From: Polymorphospora lycopeni
GTDB taxonomy: Bacteria; Actinomycetota; Actinomycetes; Mycobacteriales; Micromonosporaceae
Length of the DNA: 64,000 nt
NCBI RefSeq assembly: GCF_042237075.1
Contig: NZ_JBCGDC010000031.1
Coordinates: 1 to 64,000 of the forward strand
Direction of reading: 5' to 3'
Shown here: positions 43,774 through 52,500 of the stretch, piece by piece
Position numbering within the stretch: the stretch's first letter is position 1
Layout: every line of letters begins with the position of its first letter
Translations under genes and position numbers: made by a program
Notes under the pieces: generated by a model
What the model was told of the DNA's origin: nothing
Seen by the model: the letters and a program-made list of their open reading frames with translations, nothing else
Database searches by the model: none

Positions 43774-43815
43774 ACTCTACGACTTGTTGAAAATGGAATT
43801 CAACTGCGATAGACC
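43774..43815. promoter_or_regulatory. Divergent promoters overlapped by a Zur-like box
   Basis: TGAAAATGGAATTCA (43788-43802) agrees at 12 of 15 positions with the actinobacterial zinc-regulator box TGAAAATGATTTTCA and is itself nearly palindromic (TTGAA...TTCAA outer arms). It overlaps the -35 elements of both flanking promoters. Minus strand, towards the NRPS operon: TTGAAT (43803-43798), 18 bases, TAGAGT (43779-43774). Plus strand, towards the ligase: TTGAAA (43787-43792), 17 bases, TAGACC (43810-43815, weak). Zur with zinc would block both. No iron-box (DmdR/IdeR) repeat is present between the two genes. Confidence 0.7.
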
Positions 43816-43859
43816 TATCTAAGCACAGACGTGATCGACGGACCAGAAGGGAATCCGGC

Positions 43860-45539
43860 ATGACCCCAGACCGCGAGGAAGCCCCCGACAGTCCCCAGTG
43901 GACCGGATGGCCGGACGACGACGCCCGTCGTTACCGCGACGCCGGCTTCTGGGCCGGCGCCACCTTCGGTGACCTGCTGCGGGACTGGGCCGTCCGGCAC
44001 GGCGAACGCACCGCACTGGTCGACGGTGACCGCAGGTGGACCTACCGGCAGCTCGACCATGCCGCCGACCGGATCGCCGGCGGCCTGCACCGGCTCGGGC
44101 TGCGCCGTGGCGACCGCGTCATCGTTCAACTGCCCAACCGGGCCGAGTTCGTCGAGACCTGGTTCGGCCTGCAACGCCTCGGCGCCGTACCCGTGCACGC
44201 CATGCCCGGCCACCGCCGGGCCGAGATCGTCCACCTGGCGGCCCTCTCCGGCGCGGCCGGATACGTGGTCGCCGACCGGCACACCGGGTTCGACTACCGC
44301 CGGCTGGCCCACGAGGTCCTCGACGCACGCCGCACCGCCGACGAACCGCTGCGCCACGTCGTCGTGGTCGGCGATCCCGTGGACTCCGGATTCACCCGCT
44401 ACGCCGAGCTGCCAACCGATCCCGACGGCGACCACGTCGACGCCGGCCCTTCGCCCGGCGACCTCGCGCTGCTGCTGCTGTCGGGTGGTACCACCGGCAT
44501 GCCGAAGCTGATCCCGCGCACCCACGACGACTACGCCTACAACGCCCGCGTCGGCGGCGAGGTGTGCGGGCTCGGACCCGACGATGTCTACCTGGCCGTG
44601 CTGCCGATCGCGTTCAACTTCACGCTCGCGTGTCCGGGCGTGCTCGGTACCCTGATGGCCGGCGGTACCGTCGTCGTGGCGCCCAACCCGAGCCCGGCCA
44701 CCGCGTTCCGGCTGATCCAACGGGAGCGGGTCACCTTCACCGCCCTGAACCCGCCGCTGGTTCCCTACTGGTTCAGCGAGTACGCCGACAGCCGACCCGA
44801 CCTGTCGAGCCTGCGCTTCGTGCAGGTCGGCAGCGCACGCCTCGCCGACGACCTCGCCCGCCGGTTCACCCCGACCCTCGGCGTGCGGCTTCAGCAGGTG
44901 TACGGCATGGCCGAGGGGCTGATCAACTACACCCGGCTCGATGACCCGGACGACCTGGTCTGCACCACCCAGGGCCGCCCCGGCTCCCCCGCCGACGAGG
45001 TCCGCGTCGTCGATCCCGGCGACGGCCGGCCGGTGGCGGCCGGCGAGCCCGGCGAGCTGCTCACCCGCGGCCCGTACACGTTGCGGGGCTATTACCGCGG
45101 TGACGCGGCGGCCGCCGCCTCCTTCACCGCGGACGGGTTCTACCGCACCGGCGACCTGGTGCGCCAACTGCCGTCCGGCCACCTCAACGTCGTCGGCCGG
45201 GTCAAGGATCAGATCAACCGCGGCGGGGAGAAGATCGCCGCGACCGAGGTGGAGGGTCACCTGCTCGCCCACCCGGCGGTCCGCCAGGCGGCACTGGTCG
45301 GGGTGCCCGACGAACAGTGGGGCGAGGCCCCGGTCGCGGTGCTGGTCTGTACGCAGCCGCGCCCCGCCGCCGCCGAGCTGGTCGCATTCCTGCGCGGACG
45401 CGGACTGGCCACGTACAAGCTGCCGGACCGGGTGGAGTACGTCGACGCCATGCCGCTGACCGCCGTCGGCAAGATAGACAAGAAGGCGCTGGCGGCTCGG
45501 CTGGCACCGGCGGCGGTCACCACCGGTCCGGATGCATGA
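43860..45539 (+). CDS. Salicylate-AMP ligase (DhbE/YbtE/PchD family)
   Basis: The stand-alone adenylation enzyme of 559 residues shows LLLLSGGTTGMPKLIPRTHDDY (A3), VYGMAEGLINYTRLDD, GFYRTGDLVR and VVGRVKDQINRGGEKI, and a C-terminal Lys in GKIDKK. The acid-binding loop reads AFNFTLACPG where dihydroxybenzoate ligases have AHNYPLSSPG. The Asn is kept, Tyr is Phe and the second Ser is Cys, changes I associate with salicylate rather than dihydroxybenzoate activation. The Phe in place of His is unusual. It should make salicyl-AMP and load the N-terminal carrier of the 2223-residue NRPS. AAGG precedes the ATG. It is driven by the Zur-like divergent promoter. Confidence 0.9.
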   Translation: MTPDREEAPDSPQWTGWPDDDARRYRDAGFWAGATFGDLLRDWAVRHGERTALVDGDRRWTYRQLDHAADRIAGGLHRLGLRRGDRVIVQLPNRAEFVETWFGLQRLGAVPVHAMPGHRRAEIVHLAALSGAAGYVVADRHTGFDYRRLAHEVLDARRTADEPLRHVVVVGDPVDSGFTRYAELPTDPDGDHVDAGPSPGDLALLLLSGGTTGMPKLIPRTHDDYAYNARVGGEVCGLGPDDVYLAVLPIAFNFTLACPGVLGTLMAGGTVVVAPNPSPATAFRLIQRERVTFTALNPPLVPYWFSEYADSRPDLSSLRFVQVGSARLADDLARRFTPTLGVRLQQVYGMAEGLINYTRLDDPDDLVCTTQGRPGSPADEVRVVDPGDGRPVAAGEPGELLTRGPYTLRGYYRGDAAAAASFTADGFYRTGDLVRQLPSGHLNVVGRVKDQINRGGEKIAATEVEGHLLAHPAVRQAALVGVPDEQWGEAPVAVLVCTQPRPAAAELVAFLRGRGLATYKLPDRVEYVDAMPLTAVGKIDKKALAARLAPAAVTTGPDA

Positions 45540-46662
45540 ACGCCACCGGGACCTGCGGCGTCCGGCCGCAGATCAGGTCAGACACCACCTCGCCGATCCC
45601 GGTGGCGTGCTTGAAACCGTGTCCGCTGTCCCCACCGGCGACGACCAGGCGGGGGTCGCCGCCCGGACGGCCGAGCAGGAACTGCCGGTCCGGTGTCATC
45701 GGATACATGCACACCGCGGCGCGCGACGGTGCCGCGGCGAGCCCGGGCAGTGCCCGGTCCAGCCGCCGCACCAGCGGGCTCCAGTCGTCCGGGGTGACCC
45801 GCCGGTCGTCGCCGTCGGGATCCATCTCGCGCATCAGCCCGCCACGGTCCTCCAGGCCGAGCTTGAGTTCGTCGCCGCCGTGCACGCCGTGGCCCCACAG
45901 GCAGGTGCCGTCGTCGAGTTCCCGGATGAACACCGGCACGTCGGCCAGCCCGTACGCGCCGGTCGCCGCTGGGTCGGCGGCCCGGAACCAGGTGATCGGC
46001 ACCCGCAATACCCGCAGCGGCAGGTCCGGCAGCAGGGTCGGCAGCCACGCCCCGGCCGCGACGACCACTTGCCGCACCCGCAGCACGTCGTCGGCCGTAC
46101 GCACCAGCGCGCCGCCGGCGACGAGTTCGACCCCGTCGACCCTGGTTCCGCTGTGCACCCTCGCCCCCAGGCGGGCGGCGACCGCCACCGCCGCACGGAT
46201 CGCCGCCTCCGGCGCGATGAGCCCCGCTCCGGCCTCCCAGACCGCGCCGTGGTGGTCGCAGAGTCCGGCATGCCGCGGCAGCCGGGCACGCACCGTCGCG
46301 GCGTCCCAGACCTCCACGTCGAGGCCGTGGCGTGCGGCGGCCGCGATGGTGCCGGCCACCACGTGGCCGTGCCGGGGACCGATCAGCACCCCGCCGGTCG
46401 GCTCGAACAGCCGCTCCCCTGCGGCATCGCCCAGTTCCCGCCACAGCTGGCGCGATCGCAGCGCCAACGGCACCAGGTCCGGGTGCTCCAGGCACGCGGT
46501 GCGGAACATCCGGGTTCCGCCGTGCGACGACCCGAACCCGTGGCCGGGGGCGAACCGGTCGAGGCCGACGACGTCGACCCCGGCGGCGGCCAGCCGCCAC
46601 AGGGCCGCCGCGCCGAACGCACCCAGTCCGACGACGGCGACGTCAGCGTCCGGCGAGCGCAT
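45517..46662 (-). CDS. Sarcosine-oxidase-like FAD amine oxidase (DAO family, SolA/MSOX-type)
   Basis: The protein has 381 residues. It has an N-terminal dinucleotide motif (VAVVGLGAFGAAALWRLAAAG), SSHGGTRMFRTA, and near the C-terminus VCMYPMTPDRQFLLG, where Cys318 matches the Cys that binds FAD covalently in monomeric sarcosine oxidase. GDSGHGFKHATGIGEV completes the flavin site. Such enzymes oxidise secondary amines, including N-methyl amino acids and cyclic imino acids, to imines. A thiazolidine or N-methyl-thiazolidine ring made by the reductase-methyltransferase would be a suitable substrate; this is inference. It overlaps the LLM monooxygenase gene by 20 bases and is convergent with the ligase gene (23-base overlap). 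Confidence 0.85.
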   Translation of the reverse strand: MRSPDADVAVVGLGAFGAAALWRLAAAGVDVVGLDRFAPGHGFGSSHGGTRMFRTACLEHPDLVPLALRSRQLWRELGDAAGERLFEPTGGVLIGPRHGHVVAGTIAAAARHGLDVEVWDAATVRARLPRHAGLCDHHGAVWEAGAGLIAPEAAIRAAVAVAARLGARVHSGTRVDGVELVAGGALVRTADDVLRVRQVVVAAGAWLPTLLPDLPLRVLRVPITWFRAADPAATGAYGLADVPVFIRELDDGTCLWGHGVHGGDELKLGLEDRGGLMREMDPDGDDRRVTPDDWSPLVRRLDRALPGLAAAPSRAAVCMYPMTPDRQFLLGRPGGDPRLVVAGGDSGHGFKHATGIGEVVSDLICGRTPQVPVAFMHPDRW

Positions 46663-47728
46663 GCGTGGTCTCGCCGGTGAAGTGCGGAGCCACCTGTTCG
46701 GCGAACAACCGCAGGGCGCGCTCCGCGTCCGGCAGCGGGGTGCATCCGGGATTGACCTGCAGGCACACCGACACGTCGGGGCCGAACCAGTCGGCGATCG
46801 CCGTCAACTGGTCGCGGACCTGGGCGGGGTCGCCGGCGAGCACCTTGTTGTCGGCGCACGAACGGTCGAAGTCGTACCCGCGGACCTTGTCCACCAGGTG
46901 CTCGTAACCCGGATAGTCGGCGCTGCGGACGGTCGCCCACGAGGCGATCGCGGTGGCCATCTTGTCGATGTAGTTCAGCTCCCACCGGCGGGCCGCGGTC
47001 AGCGCGACCGTGGCGTCCTCGGCCAGGTAGCAGGTGTACTTGATCTGCACCCGGCCCGGTCCGCGATGGCCGGCCGCGGCCCGCGCCTCCCGGTAGGCGG
47101 CGAGCATCTCCTGCAGGTTCTCGCGACTGGTCACGGTCGGGACCACCTGCAGGTGGTGGCCGGCCCGTCCGGCGTCGGCACAGGACTGGGCGCTGGTCGT
47201 GGACGCGACGAAGATCGGCGGGTGCGGCTGCTGGTAGGGCCGGGGCAGCATGGTCACCGGGCCGAAACTGCCCCAGTCACCGGACCAGCTGACGTCCTCC
47301 TGCGTCCACAGGAGACGGCAGGCCTCGATGCCCTCGGCGAAGCGGATCCGGCTGGCGCTCATCGGGACGCCGAAGGCCGCGAACTCCTCGGGCAGGAACG
47401 CCCGGCCGAACCCGGCGTCGAGGCGCCCGTGCGACAGGTTGTCGAGCATGGCCAGCTTGCCGGCGAGCTTGACGGGGTGGGTGAAGGCGGGCACGACGGC
47501 GCCGGTCACCACCCTGATCCGGCTGGTACGTGCCGCGACGGCGGTCAGGAACGTCACCGGGTCCGGGCTGTACCCGCCGTAGGCGGAGAAGTAGTGCTCG
47601 ACCATCTGGACGTGTTCGTAGCCGAGTTCGTCGGCGAGCACGGCCAGGACGAGGCTCTCGTCGTACCAGTCGCTCGCGCCCTTCTCGGCCGGTCCGAGCA
47701 CGGGGAAGAACCCCACACCAAATTGCAT
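46643..47728 (-). CDS. Luciferase-like (LLM) flavin-dependent monooxygenase
   Basis: The 361-residue TIM-barrel protein of the bacterial luciferase family shows MQFGVGFFPVLGP, DELGYEHVQMVEHYFSAYGGYSPDP, RIRVVTGAVVPAFTHPVKLAGKLAMLDNLSHGRLDAGFGRAFLPEEF and HPPIFVASTTSAQSCADAG. These enzymes use reduced FMN supplied by a partner reductase to hydroxylate or oxidise small molecules, often on carrier-bound intermediates in biosynthetic clusters. The ATG at 47728 has GGAGG 7 bases upstream. It is co-transcribed with the sarcosine-oxidase-like gene and divergent from the DegT aminotransferase gene. The substrate is unknown. Confidence 0.88.
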   Translation of the reverse strand: MQFGVGFFPVLGPAEKGASDWYDESLVLAVLADELGYEHVQMVEHYFSAYGGYSPDPVTFLTAVAARTSRIRVVTGAVVPAFTHPVKLAGKLAMLDNLSHGRLDAGFGRAFLPEEFAAFGVPMSASRIRFAEGIEACRLLWTQEDVSWSGDWGSFGPVTMLPRPYQQPHPPIFVASTTSAQSCADAGRAGHHLQVVPTVTSRENLQEMLAAYREARAAAGHRGPGRVQIKYTCYLAEDATVALTAARRWELNYIDKMATAIASWATVRSADYPGYEHLVDKVRGYDFDRSCADNKVLAGDPAQVRDQLTAIADWFGPDVSVCLQVNPGCTPLPDAERALRLFAEQVAPHFTGETTHALAGR

Positions 47729-47974
47729 TCGTTTCCTCCGTGATGAGTTCGGTCGCCGCCGACAAGTGAAAGGCGAATCCTCAGGAAAAGTCAACGGGCA
47801 GCACCCCGAAATATCTTCTTGATCACACGCTCTGCGCATTTTCCCAACTTGGAGGATGCGGCATTCGACGCTGCCCGGAAAACAATTACCGAGACACATT
47901 GCTCTTTTTGCATCCCGCGCCACCCGTGCTATTTTCCCGCTCACATCACCGCCGCAACAGGAGCCGCGAAACCT

Positions 47975-49243
47975 ATGGAAGATCGTGACTACCGGGTCGC
48001 CTTTCCGACACGTGGCAGCATCCTGGGCGCCGCCGAACTGGCCGCCCTGGCCGACCTCGTCAACTCGGAGCAGATGCTCTCCGACGGCAGATGGCGCAGC
48101 GCGTTCGAGCACCGCTTCCGGGACCATGTAGGCTCCCGCCATGCACTGTCAGTAACGAGTGGCACGGTCGCACTCGAACTCGCGATCCACCTCGCCGACC
48201 TGCGTCCCGGCGACGAGGTGATCGCCACACCGCAGACCTTCTCCGCCACGATCCACCCACTGTTAGACCGTGACGTGCGGGTTCACTTCTGCGACATCGA
48301 CCCCGCGACCCTCAACATCGACCCTGCACAGGTCGAGGCGACCGTCAGCGACCGCACCGCGGCGATTCTCCTGGTCCACTACGGAGGGTATCCGGCGGAG
48401 ATGGAGCGGATCGTCGCCGCGGCGCACCGGCACGGCGCGGTGGTGATCGAGGACTGCGCGCACGCCCTCGGTGCGGTGCGGCACGGCCGCCGGCCCGGCG
48501 CCCTGGGCGACATCGGCTGTTTCAGTTTCCACAATACGAAGAACCTCACCACGCTCGGCGAAGGCGGAATGCTCACGTTCGACCGGGACGAATGGTACGT
48601 GCGACTTGACCGAATACGCTCCAACCAGCCCGACGTGGTCTGTCGGACACCGCAGTCCCCGACTCCCCCACCGACGCCTCTGTTGCCGTGGATGCGGTTC
48701 TCCGGGGAGGTGTACGCGTACGACTACGCACAAATCCTCCGGGCCGGCACGAATGCCACCATGTCCGAGGCCGCGGCAGCCGTCGGAATCGTCCAACTTG
48801 ATCGACTGGCGGAATTGGCCGCCCGGCGTCGGGAGATCGCACGCCGCCTCGACGACTGCCTCGGCCGGTACGGACAGATCAGACTGCATCGGCCACCGGA
48901 GGGCGTCACCCACGCCTACCACCTGTACACGTTCTTCGTCGAGGCCGGACAGGCTGCCCGCGAGCACCTGGTGAAGGCACTCGACCGCAGCGGCGTCGAG
49001 GTACAGCTGCGCTACTTCCCCCTGCACCTGACCCCGGAGTGGCGGGCCCGGGGCCACCGGCTCGGCGAGTGCCCGCAGGCCGAGCGGCTCTGGTTCGACC
49101 AGCAGGTCAACCTGCCGTGCCATCCCGGCATGACCGACGCGCAGGTCGACTACCTGGTCGAGGCGGTCACGGCGGCTCTCGACGAGACGCTGCCGCCGAC
49201 CGGTCCGACCGGTCTGGACGAGCGCGCCGCCGCCCGCGCCTGA
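47975..49243 (+). CDS. DegT/DnrJ/EryC1/StrS-family PLP enzyme (AHBA-synthase-like)
   Basis: The protein has 422 residues. Family blocks: GSRHALSVTSGTVALELAIHLADLRPGDEVIATPQTFSAT, VRVHFCDIDPATLNIDP, VVIEDCAHALGA, IGCFSFHNTKNLTTLGEGGML with the PLP Lys189, and RAGTNATMSEAAAAVGIVQL. The family contains sugar aminotransferases and 3-amino-5-hydroxybenzoate synthase; no sugar pathway is seen here. ATG 47975 was chosen because GGAG lies upstream and the family match starts there; the longer frame back to 47819 has weak codon bias. The 246-base divergent region before it is comparatively AT-rich and holds no motif I can assign. It leads the operon with the tautomerase and the large NRPS. Confidence 0.85.
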   Translation: MEDRDYRVAFPTRGSILGAAELAALADLVNSEQMLSDGRWRSAFEHRFRDHVGSRHALSVTSGTVALELAIHLADLRPGDEVIATPQTFSATIHPLLDRDVRVHFCDIDPATLNIDPAQVEATVSDRTAAILLVHYGGYPAEMERIVAAAHRHGAVVIEDCAHALGAVRHGRRPGALGDIGCFSFHNTKNLTTLGEGGMLTFDRDEWYVRLDRIRSNQPDVVCRTPQSPTPPPTPLLPWMRFSGEVYAYDYAQILRAGTNATMSEAAAAVGIVQLDRLAELAARRREIARRLDDCLGRYGQIRLHRPPEGVTHAYHLYTFFVEAGQAAREHLVKALDRSGVEVQLRYFPLHLTPEWRARGHRLGECPQAERLWFDQQVNLPCHPGMTDAQVDYLVEAVTAALDETLPPTGPTGLDERAAARA

Positions 49244-49280
49244 CCAGTACCGCACCCCTTCCCGCCTGAACGGAGAACCG

Positions 49281-49505
49281 ATGCCATTCATCGACGTACG
49301 AATATTCGAGGAGCGACTCACGCCGGCGGTCGAGCGGGCCCTCGTCGCCCGGCTCACCGATGCCGTGGCCGATGTCCTCGGGTCGGACGTGCGCGCCCAG
49401 ACCTGGGTGGTGCTCACCGGCGCACCCGCCACCCGCTGGGGTGTCGGCGGGGTGCAGGGAACCCCGCCGTCGCCGACGGCCTCTGACGAAGGCGGGTCCC
49501 GGTGA
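49281..49505 (+). CDS. Small 4-oxalocrotonate-tautomerase-family protein
   Basis: The 74-residue protein begins MPFIDVRIFEERLTPAVERALVARLTDAVADVLG, giving the N-terminal Pro that is the catalytic base of tautomerases after Met removal, followed by the family's beta-alpha pattern and TWVVLTGAPATRWGVGG. The tail beyond residue 60 is low in structure. It may isomerise a keto/enol or imine/enamine intermediate. It stands between the DegT enzyme and the NRPS, overlapping the NRPS start (GTGA), so its product is expected to serve this pathway. Confidence 0.82.
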   Translation: MPFIDVRIFEERLTPAVERALVARLTDAVADVLGSDVRAQTWVVLTGAPATRWGVGGVQGTPPSPTASDEGGSR

Positions 49506-52500
49506 CCGTGACCAGGCCCGTCTCCCCCGGCGCAGCTCCACGCAGGCGCAACGCGACCGGGCCGGACCCGGCCACGGTACGCGCCGAGGTGGCCGCCGCA
49601 CTCGGCGTCGCTGCTGACGAGCTGACCGCCGAGGCCGACCTGTTCGGTCTCGGTCTCGACTCGCTGGCCCTCATCCGCCTGGTGTCCCGGTGGCGCCAGG
49701 CGGGGCACCAGGTCACGTTCGAGCAGCTCGCCGACGAGCCGACGATCTCCGGATGGCTGGCCGTCCTGACCGCCACCACGTCGACGGAGCCGCCCGCCAC
49801 AGACGCGATTCCCGCACCGGCCGCCGGACCGGTCGGCCAGGTTGACCCGGCGGCGCCGTTCGAACTGGCCACGATGCAGTACGCATACTGGGTCGGCCGG
49901 CAGGACGGTCAGCCGTTCGGCGGGGTCGCCGCCCACTTCTACGTCGAGTTCGACGGTTACGGCGTCGAACCCGGCCGGCTGCGGACGGCGATGGCGCTGC
50001 TGACCGCGCGGCACGGGATGCTGCGTGCCCGCTTCGACGCCGAGGGCCGGCAGCGCATCGGTGGTGGTGGTCCCGCTCTGGTCGTGCACGACCTGCGTGA
50101 CGCCGGGCCGGCCGGGTCGGCGCAGCGGCTGGCGGCGCTGCGCGAGCACTACACGCACCGACGGATGGACGTCGAACACGGCGAGGTCCTCACCGTCGCG
50201 CTCAGCCTGCTGCCCGACGGCGCCACCCGGCTGCACGTCGACCTGGACATGCTGGCCGCCGACGCGCTCAGCATGCGGATTCTGCTGAACGACCTGCGCC
50301 GGCTGTACGAGGAACCGGCCGCCGCACTGCCGCCGGTCACCTCGAGCTTTCCCGAGTACCTCGTGGCGCACCGGCAGGCGGGTGCGGCGGCCCACGAGCG
50401 GGCCCGCGAATGGTGGCAGCAGCGGCTGGACAGCCTGCCCGGCGGCCCCCGGCTGCCGCTGCGTCCCGACGCCGGCCGGGCCGGACAGCCCGCCCGCAGC
50501 GTACGGCTGCACCACTGGCTGGACCCGCAGCGCAAACGCGCCTTGCTGGAGCGGGCCGCGGGTCACGGCGTGACGTCCGCGTCGGCGCTGGCAACCGCCT
50601 TCGCCGAGGTGCTCGGCGCGTTCAGCGACGACCGCCGGTTCCTGCTCAACCTGCCCCTGTTCGCCCGCGAACCGCTGGTGTCCGACGTGGATCTGCTGGT
50701 CGGCGACTTCTCCAGCTCGGTTCTGCTCGACGTGGACACCGCCGCGATCGTGCCGTTCGTGGAGCGGGCACGGCGGGTGCAGGCGGGGCTGCGCTCGGCG
50801 ATCGACCATGGCGCGTACGCCGGCGTGGAGGTGTTGCGGGACCTGTCCCGACGGGCCGGCGAGGCGGTGCTCGCCCCCGTCGTCTACACCAGCGCCCTCG
50901 GGCTCGGCGAGATCTACGACGCGGCCCTGCAGGAGACCTTCGGCGCCCCGTCGTGGATCATCTCGCAGGGGCCGCAGGTATGGCTGGACGCGCAGGTCAC
51001 CGAACTCGACCAGGGCCTGCTGCTCAACTGGGACGTACGCCTCGACGTGCTGGTCGACGGGGTGGCGCAGGCGGCGTTCGCGGCGTACCGGGACCTGGTC
51101 GAGGCCCTGGTCGACGGTGACGACGCGTGGCGGCGACCGGTCGGCGCGCTGCTACCCGCCGCCCAGATCGCCGAGCGGGAACGGGTCAACGCCACCGCGG
51201 TCGTCCGGCCGCCACGTTGCCTGCACGACGGGTTCTTCCAGCACGCGGCGACCGAACCGCGACGGATCGCCCTGGTCGACGGCGCCCGAACGGTCGGCTA
51301 CGGCGAACTTGCCGGCCGCGCCATGCGGGTACATGCCCTGCTGGCCGCCCACGGGGTACGGCCCGGTGACCCGGTGGTCGTGACGCTGCCCAAGGGCGCC
51401 GACCAGATCGCGGCGGTGCTCGGGATCCTCGCCGCCGGCGCCTGCTACGTGCCGGTCTCTATCGACCAGCCGCCACGGCGCCGAACCCACCTGCACTCCC
51501 TCGCCGGTGCCCGGGTGGCGCTGACCGACACGGCGCACCGCGACGTCGTGACGGCCGCCGGGGGCGTCCGCCCGCTGACGGTGACCGACGCCGACGCTCT
51601 GGCGCCGCGCGACCCGCTTACGCCGGCCCCGGACTCGCTGGCGTACGTGCTGTTCACCTCGGGGTCGACCGGTGATCCCAAGGGCGTGGAGATGACGCAC
51701 GCGGCGGCGATGAACACGGTCGCGGCGTTGAACGCCCGGTTCGACGTCGGGCCGGCCGACCGGGTGCTGGCCCTGTCCGCGCTGGAGTTCGACCTGTCGG
51801 TGTACGACACGTTCGGCCTGCTCACCGCCGGTGGCGCGCTGGTGCTCGTCGACGAGGAGCGCCGCCGCGACGCGGCGGCCTGGTGGCAACTGGTCACCAC
51901 CCACCGGGTGACCGTCTGGAACACGGTGCCGGCGCTGCTGGACATGCTGCTCGTCGCCGGGCACCAGACGGCCGGGGAAACGCCGGCACCTGCTTTGCGG
52001 GTGGTCCTGCTCGGCGGCGACTGGGTCGGTGTGGACCTGCCCGCCCGGCTGCGGGCGCTCGCCCCGGCGTGCAGGTTCGTCGCCCTCGGCGGAATGACCG
52101 AGGCCGCGATCCACTCCACGGTGTTCGAGGTGGACCGGGCGGATCCGACGTGGCCGTCGATGCCGTGGGGTGTGCCGCTGGACAACGTCGCCTGCCGGGT
52201 CGTCGACACCGACGGGCGGGACCGGCCCGACTGGGTCACCGGCGAACTGTGGATGGGCGGCGCCGGTCTCGCCGACGGCTATCGCGGCGATCCGCAGCGC
52301 ACCGCCGAACGGTTCGTGACGGTCGAGGGCCGTCGTTGGTACCGCAGCGGCGACCTGGCCCGGTACTGGCCCGACGGCACCCTGGAGTTCCTGGGACGCG
52401 CCGACCACCAGGTGAAGGTACGCGGACACCGGATCGAGCCGGGTGAGATCGAGGCCGCGCTGACCTCGCATCCGGCGGTGGAGCAGGCCGTCGTCGTGGT

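Noticed and set aside
43733..43859. Iron box (DmdR/IdeR type) for the NRPS cluster
   Set aside because: No TTAGGTTAGGCTAACC-like 19-bp repeat is present; the only palindrome is the Zur-like site.
47880..47900. AT-rich GGAAAACAATTACC in the DegT/LLM divergent region as a second Zur box
   Set aside because: The right half does not mirror the left and agreement with the Zur consensus is poor.
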